The translations under genes were made by a program, and so were the position numbers. Source: Clarkia xantiana subsp. parviflora (lineage: Eukaryota > Streptophyta > Magnoliopsida > Myrtales > Onagraceae). Taken from it: DNA of 64,000 bases. Where the stretch lies: NCBI GenBank assembly GCA_036873135.1, contig JAPTYO010000002.1, positions 46,553,452 through 46,617,451 of the forward strand, written 5' to 3'. The notes under the pieces were generated by a model. The model was not told where the DNA came from and did no database searches. It was given only the letters and a program-made list of their open reading frames with translations. Positions 58,413 through 64,000 of this stretch are shown one piece after another (the stretch's first letter is position 1; each line of letters begins with the position of its first letter).

Positions 58413-59012
58413 TGTAGGATATTATGGCGATAGTTACTACGTACATGAAACACGTGTACATGCCAGGTAACTAATTATGTAGAGGAATAGGGACACATAC
58501 CAGTTTCTCATTTGCAGTAGTCCCAAGATCTTGCGGGAGTTCACGGTTGACCGGTCGGATCCTGTAGTGATTCTTGTTAAGGAATCGCCTACGAAGGAAA
58601 GATCTCCACAGCAAAGCCTTTTGTCGATTCTTCGCGGGATGGATCTCTTGAGTAAATTGCTCGAAGTATGTTGGCACCTACTTCACCAAGGAGTTCAGCC
58701 GAACTAGCTCTCTATAGGAAGGAGGGATTTCTTTTGTCTCAATACTTAGCATAAAGGAGTGATTAACTATTAACCTTAGAGAAATCTTGACACCCCCTAT
58801 TTATAGGAGGAGGTGGGAAAATCTCACCTCCTTATTTACATAGTTCGGCCGACCTAGCTTAGGAAAGGGGAGGCCCAATTTTGGGCCTCTCATGTAAATT
58901 GGGATTTTAGGCTCAGCCCATAATCTCTAATATGACATTGCCCAATTACCTTGACTTTTAGGCTTATATTAAAAAGCTCATATTACGGCGGCATATTTAT
59001 CAAATGCCAACA
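58413..59012 (-). repeat. Copia 5' LTR, minus strand (600 bp)
   Basis: On the minus strand it runs TGTTGGCATTTGATA to ATCCTACA. It is the closest relative in the window of the inverted fragment at 19259-19676. Confidence 0.87.
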
Positions 59013-59225
59013 AACATGAATAGAACACACTTTTTTCGGGGAAAAAAAACTAAATTAATATCATACTTAAGAATATTTGTGGTTATGTCGTATTAATAAA
59101 TAAAAAATACCAATTTTCCATATTAAGTTGATGTCAAATAAAACGTAACGGTATTAGATATTGGATTACTAGTTACTACTGTTGTCAGATGATAATAGAA
59201 ATATATTATTAAGAAATAAGTTTTT
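59013..59225. other. AT-rich spacer, nothing recognised
   Basis: No frame and no repeat similarity that I can see. Confidence 0.5.
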
Positions 59226-59590
59226 GAGCATCCACAATGGTTTTACATATTCATAGTCATTAAAGGTGTCATATAAGCTATTTATGTGAATTTTAAAGAA
59301 TACATAAACTTAAGTAATAGGGTTAAGTCTCAAAATAGTCCTCGAACTCATAATAAATGTTCCGTATTATCCTTAAACTTCATTTGAGTCCGATTTTATC
59401 CTTGATCTTAAACATAAAACCCCGATTATATCCTTCCATCCACAATATGTTAATTCTCCTCTAACTCCGTTAACTACATGTAGTCAAATGACTATTATAT
59501 CCTAAAAAAGAATAATCAATACACACGCAGCTAACGTAAAGCAAGAAAGCGTACCATTATCATCATCTAGTAAAAGTCACACAATCAAGT

Positions 59591-60040
59591 GTGTAAACAA
59601 GTTAAGCTACTCGTGAGTTACTTGGAATCTACATGGACAAAACTCGAATTCAGATTGAAAAAATTCAAGTCGAGCTTTCTAGTATGCCGAGTCGAGTTCG
59701 AACTTGATAATGCTCGACTCTAATTACTCACAAACCTAAACGAGTTCGAGTTAATAAGTCGAGTTTGATTGTTATTCTTATTTAATAATAATTAATTATT
59801 ATATAAGTAAATTAGGTTCGCGTTTAGTCGAGTCGAACTCGATTTTATTAGTTATGAGAAACATTAATTTATTGTGATATATAATTCACTAACGAATCGA
59901 TTCGTGCCGAATTCGATTATATCAGGCTTACATTCGAGTCGAGTTCGAGTTTCAAAATTAGAGCACGACCGAGTTCGAGCTGGTAAATACTAATCAAGTC
60001 GAATCGAGCTTGATAGATACTCGACTCGGCTCGTTTACAC
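59591..60040. repeat. TCGAG-rich fold-back segment inside the MULE
   Basis: It begins GTGTAAACAAG and ends with the inverse of GTGTAAACGAG, and is filled with GAGTTCGAG/ACTCGACTCG words. This looks like a further small transposon nested in the MULE. No clear duplication flanks it. Confidence 0.5.
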
Positions 60041-60508
60041 TCCAAATGTTTAATAACTGCCCCATTGTTGCTCCATTCACCAATATGGAACTTGTTAGAA
60101 GGAATCGGAATCGCTTCACACCTCGAATCCAACAAGCTTCAACCAGGTGATTTATTCCAAAATTGTCAAATTTCGATAGGTTCGATGATGATTGATATGT
60201 ACCCAATTGAGGTGCCGAACGACTCAACAATTAGAGAATTCAATTAAGGAAAAGTATGAACGAGCACCTCCTTTCTGCTTGGATCAATGGTTGATCCGAG
60301 CGGGCACCTTCCGGGATATACGAGATTAACTCTCATCCATTTCCTCCGATATTAACGCCTACGATTGATTAGTCTCACCTGGCATTTCAAACCCATCCGT
60401 CACATCCACTTTAACCTATCAATAATATACAACAAACACAAATTACATCCCCTTCCAGAGAGAAGAGTGGATCATATTGGATAATTAAAGGATAAACTAA
60501 TAACTAGC

Positions 60509-60676
60509 TCAAGAGAGGGGGTGTCGGCAGGAAATTAAGGAGTATTTGGCCTTGCACAAGTCACCAAATTCAGCCTTAACAGCAAAACCCTTGGTAAGAA
60601 GCTCATCCACAATTCTATTGCAAGGATAGGTGGCACAATTGGAGTCGCAGTTACAGTAGCAGCCGCAACAAAGATT
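60509..60676 (-). pseudogene. Cysteine-rich coding fragment captured in the MULE
   Basis: The minus strand is open for about 55 codons ending TGA (60509-60511). It encodes a dense cysteine cluster (CCGCYCNCDSNCATYPC) and then NRIVDELLTKGFAVKAEFGD. The stop just upstream and an AG-type acceptor further left on the same strand (ATTGATAG near 60415) suggest a piece of an intron-containing host gene. I do not recognise the family. Capture of host gene pieces by MULEs (Pack-MULE) is well known; the source gene is not in the window. Confidence 0.4.
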
Positions 60677-61495
60677 TCAATTGTTATTATTATTTTTTAG
60701 GGTGTAATAGTCATTTGTCTAGTTAACGGAGTTGGATGAAAATCAACATATTTTGGATAGAAGGATAGAATAGGATTCTGTGTTTAGGTTAGAGGACAAA
60801 ATCGGACTCAATTCAAGTTCGAGGACAACATGAGACATTTAATATGAGTTAGAGGATCATTTTAAGACTTAACCCTAAATAATACTTATATAATAGTAGG
60901 ACTAAAATGATTTTACGTAACCATTTTAGTTAAATATACTTTAATGTTAAATCTTAAAAACCAATATTTAAAAGTAGTTATATTTAATATTTTATTTTAC
61001 CGTTGTATAGCTTTTAGATTAAGATTGTTAATCTAGGGTTGGTCTTATTTTATTGCTGTTGTATTCAAATTTTTTTATCAGTCCAGTCCGTTGTATATTC
61101 AATCTAATTGTAGTTGATTTTTTTTATTTTGTTATAATTTTCATTAAATTTTTTATCTAATATTGAATTATAGTGTCGTTGCACTATTCCAGTTACACAC
61201 ATATATATATATATATAAAATGTGAAAATTGAAAAATCGGGAGAATAAAAAAATGAAATGAGAGAATAAATGGAGAATGTTTATTTGTCTAAAAAAGAAA
61301 TAAATAAATTTTAAGGGATGACGTGACAACATAACATTTTCCTTATACTTAAGGAATGATTTATGTAAAAATGACCGGGTCCCACATTTAAGGACTACTA
61401 TGTAAAACCACTGTAACACTTTTTTTTGCAGTTTACATAAAATTTACGTTGGGCCCACGTTTATGTAACACTACGTAATACCACTGTGGATGCTC

Positions 61496-61995
61496 TAAGT
61501 AATTTATAAATCTCTACCACTAACATTAGGACGAACAAAATACCTACTAATTATTCAAATGTACTATATTTAATTTATATTTTAATTAATAAAATTATTT
61601 TAAACTAAAATTTAAAAATTAAACCCTCAATATAAATAAAATTTTGTGCCACTATTATAATGTTTTTATTAAAAATATATTAACTCAAAGACTTAGTATC
61701 GTGACCAAATTTGTGAAAATAAGGATTCCTATTTTGATAAAAGTGTTCATATAGTAAACCATTCATAAATTTTCATTTTGAACTTAACAAAATTAACTTT
61801 AGAATGAAAAATTATCAATAATATGATTATATAAGTGTTTTTTCCATGAAATATAAGTGTTTAACATATATATATAAATTCAAAAAACTTAACAATAGAT
61901 TTTAACAAAATAATAATTAGTAGATTAATAATAAATCTAAAATAAATCAATTTCTGCTATGGTTACAAATTGATGAATTTAAGTATTGCACCTTA
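61496..61995. other. AT-rich spacer between the two PIF-like copies
   Basis: No frame, no recognised repeat; strongly AT-rich. Confidence 0.55.
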
Positions 61996-63221
61996 GAGCA
62001 TCCACAATGGTTTTACATATTCATAGTCCTTATTGGTGTCACATAAGATATTTATGTGAATTTTAAATAATACATAAACTTAAGTAATACTTATATAATA
62101 GTAGGACTAAAATGATTTTACGTAACCATTTTAGTTAAACATACTTTAATGTTAAATCTTAAAAACCAATATTTAAAAGTAGTTATATTTAATATTTTAT
62201 TTTACCGTTGTATAGCTTTTAGATTAAGATTGTTAATCTAGGGTTGGTCTTATTTTATTGTTGTTGTATTCAATTTTTTTTATCAGTCTATTGTATATTC
62301 AATCTAATTGTAGTTAATTTTTTTATTTTGTTATAATTTTCATTGAATTTTTTTATCTAATATTGAATTATAGTGTCGTTGCATTATTCCAGTTACACAC
62401 GCATATATATATAAAATGTGAAAATTGAAAAAGCGGGAGGATAAAAAAATGAAACGAGAGAATAAATGGAGAAGGTTTATTTGTCTAAAAAAGAAATAAA
62501 TAAATTTTAAGGGATGACGTGACAACATAACATTTTCCTTATACTTAAGGAATGGTTTACGTACAAATGACCAGGTCCCACCTTTAAGGACTACTAGGGA
62601 TGGGCACTGAACCGGTTCAGGCCGAACCGGTTCCGGACCGGACCGGAACAGTTTTAAACGGTCCGGTCCAATAATAACTAGGGTTTTTTTTTGCTTAGGT
62701 TGGTCTAAAAAAAACTGGACTGGTTTGAACCGGTCCAGAACCGGTCCAGAACCGGTTTTGGACTGTTTTTTAAAAAAAACAAGTTCTGGACCGGTTTTGT
62801 ATGTCGGACCGGTTTTATCAATAAAAATCGGTCCAAAACCATTCAAAACCAATAAGAAACCGGTCAAAACCGGTCAAAAATCGGGTTTAAAAAAAAATAA
62901 AAAAATCTCGGTCAAAACGTTTTTTTTTTTTTTTACTAAAAAGCGGTTCAAAACCGGTCCGGTCCGGACTGGTTTATTGGACTGGTTTGGTATACCCCTT
63001 GGACTGGTTCCAATTTAGGGGTTATAAACCAGTCCAATTTGGACCGGTTCCAAACGGTCCGGTTCCAGACCAGTTCCGAACCAGTCCGGCCGGACCGGTT
63101 TTTATGCCCAAGCCTAAGGACTATTATGTAAAATCACTGTAACACTTTTTTTTGCAGTTTACATAAAATTTACGTTGGGCCCACGTTTATGTAACATTAC
63201 GTAATACCACTGTGGATGCTC
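61996..63221. mobile_element. PIF/Harbinger-like (Tourist-type) element, copy 2, holding a hAT-like insert
   Basis: Termini GAGCATCCACAATGG and CACTGTGGATGCTC, with the target duplication TTA on both sides (61993-61995 and 63222-63224). Without the insert it is about 696 bp. TTA duplication and the terminal sequence fit Tourist/PIF-type MITEs. It has no transposase. Confidence 0.85.
62595..63116. mobile_element. hAT-like non-autonomous element (522 bp)
   Basis: Its ends are TAGGGATGGGCA and, inverted, TAGGCTTGGGCA. The flanking 8-bp copies are AGGACTAC (62587-62594) and AGGACTAT (63117-63124). Copy 1 keeps the empty site AAGGACTACTATG near 61391. The interior is packed with ACCGGTCC/GGACCGGTTC words in both orientations. 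8-bp duplications with this terminus fit the hAT superfamily. Confidence 0.9.
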
Positions 63222-63224
63222 TTA

Positions 63225-64000
63225 GTAATCGGAATGCCTACAAACATTTTAAAGCAGCGGTGCTTTAGTTAATGGACCCCACTTGTTAGGAGAGAGATAG
63301 ATACAACCTCTACAATTTTGGAGGGATTAAAGTGTAATTTTTATTTTTTTCATACTAAACCGATTTGAATGGGGCGAATATAATTTCTTACTGAGAAATA
63401 ATACGAGATCCGATGGCAGCTGTTTTCACCAACCACTAATTGACAGCTGTCCCCCGAAAAGTCGGTCAGATTCTTTTTCACTTTTGTGCTCTGATAATGA
63501 CTATAGTAGTAATGTAGTATAGTATAGTGCCAATTATATATTTTTTTTATTCTTTTTACCATGATAGTACCATTTATCTTATATATATATATATTGTAAT
63601 GATAAATAATATTAAAATCAATTGAATTCTCTCATATTTTACATAATTATTATAACTAATGTAATATATTATATTCAGTTAATTATTTATACAATTAAAT
63701 TATTAGAATTCAATTCAATATACAGAAGGTCGCTTTGAAATTTCAACATTTAAAATTTATTTTTCATATTCTTATGAGTTATGAAGACAAAAACTTACCG
63801 GAAACTAATTATCTCGAATTTCAAGGTGGTCGTATAATTAAGTAAATAGAAATGATGACCATGTTTCTATATTTTTTATTAACATTAGTAGTGTTTAAAA
63901 TCAAACAAGTACTTGAGATCAGTTCGGATGTATGTAGAATAATGGGGTGATAAACGTCACCCCATTATTGAGTATTTTTAATGGTACTCTAGGTTTATCT
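63225..64000. other. AT-rich flank, no gene seen
   Basis: Short frames only, TA-run near 63578-63595. Nothing recognised up to the window end. Confidence 0.55.

Larger units (their letters stand above)
59320..60875. mobile_element. MULE (1,556 bp) inserted in the PIF-like copy 1
   Basis: Its ends are GGGTTAAGTCT and, inverted, the same with one change; the arms are about 190 bp (59320-59512 and 60690-60875). Flanking 9-bp copies are TAAGTAATA (59311-59319) and TAAATAATA (60876-60884). The unoccupied site TAAGTAATACTTATATAATAG is present in copy 2 near 62083, proving the boundaries. The interior holds a GAGTTCGAG-rich segment (59591-60040) and a non-TE-like coding piece (60509-60676), but no transposase. 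Confidence 0.93.
59226..61495. mobile_element. PIF/Harbinger-like (Tourist-type) element, copy 1, holding a MULE
   Basis: Termini GAGCATCCACAATGG and, inverted, CCACTGTGGATGCTC. Removing the inserted MULE and one 9-bp duplication leaves about 705 bp, collinear with copy 2. The family call rests on the terminal sequence and the TTA duplication seen at copy 2; copy 1 itself lacks a clear TTA duplication. No transposase. Confidence 0.8.

Noticed and set aside
61168..62867. Minus-strand frames sharing FIYFFFRQIN in both PIF-like copies
   Set aside because: The similarity reflects duplicated MITE DNA; the frame in copy 2 runs into the hAT-like insert and is not a conserved gene.

Overview
The window is plant nuclear DNA, most likely from a eudicot. 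It holds one host gene split by GT-AG introns, and almost everything else is transposable elements of plant-specific kinds: Tat-type Ty3/gypsy elements with an extra RNase H domain, Ty1/copia elements primed from initiator tRNA-Met, CACTA, Mutator-like (MULE), PIF/Harbinger-like and hAT-like elements, and LINE fragments. I cannot name the species.

The host gene (25432-28328, +) is a CDPK-related kinase (CRK). Eleven exons can be joined in frame into a 584-residue protein with N-terminal acylation signal, intact kinase motifs and a degenerate EF-hand region. Two short uORFs lie in its presumed leader. A LINE remnant begins directly behind its 3' UTR.

Left of the gene: 1-8063 is a Tat-type gypsy element on the minus strand (copy A, running off the left edge). 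It sits in a CACTA transposon (8064-12501), which itself sits in a copia LTR (12502-13026). Then follow a diverged reverse-oriented copia piece (13027-15074), a truncated copia element (15075-19258) fused to an inverted LTR fragment (19259-19676), two related GC-rich LINE-like repeats (19677-20935 and 22625-23965), a LINE 3' end, a MULE with 9-bp target duplication (21951-22613) and a fold-back repeat (24033-24556).

Right of the gene: LINE remnant (28660-30180), small MULE (30219-30705), copia RNase H remnant (31318-31625), a 13-unit minisatellite (31789-32710), and a copia 5' LTR (32932-33515). That copia is interrupted by a second minus-strand Tat-type element (gypsy-2, 34185 to about 39370) and then by a complete Tat-type element, gypsy-1 (39374-50382, 11,009 bp, LTRs of 693 and 733 bp, target duplication ATAGG). 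More copia sequence (50690-56556) ends in a 3' LTR. Two minus-strand copia 5' ends follow (56557-59012). Last are two copies of a PIF/Harbinger-like element (59226-61495 and 61996-63221), one holding a MULE and the other a hAT-like element, so that each copy is the natural empty site for the other's insertion.

The most notable biology is in the Tat-type elements. Besides gag-PR-RT-RNH-aRNH-INT they carry a second gene on the opposite strand between INT and the 3' LTR. It is built of several exons, with a region resembling the 'putative plant transposon' domain, a basic/Pro-rich exon and a coiled-coil terminal exon with an acidic, proline-rich tail. It converges with pol on a block of tandem repeats carrying CTTAAG palindromes. 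Copy A, gypsy-1 and the unrelated-LTR element gypsy-2 all keep this arrangement. Every copy here is damaged, so none of these elements looks autonomous now.
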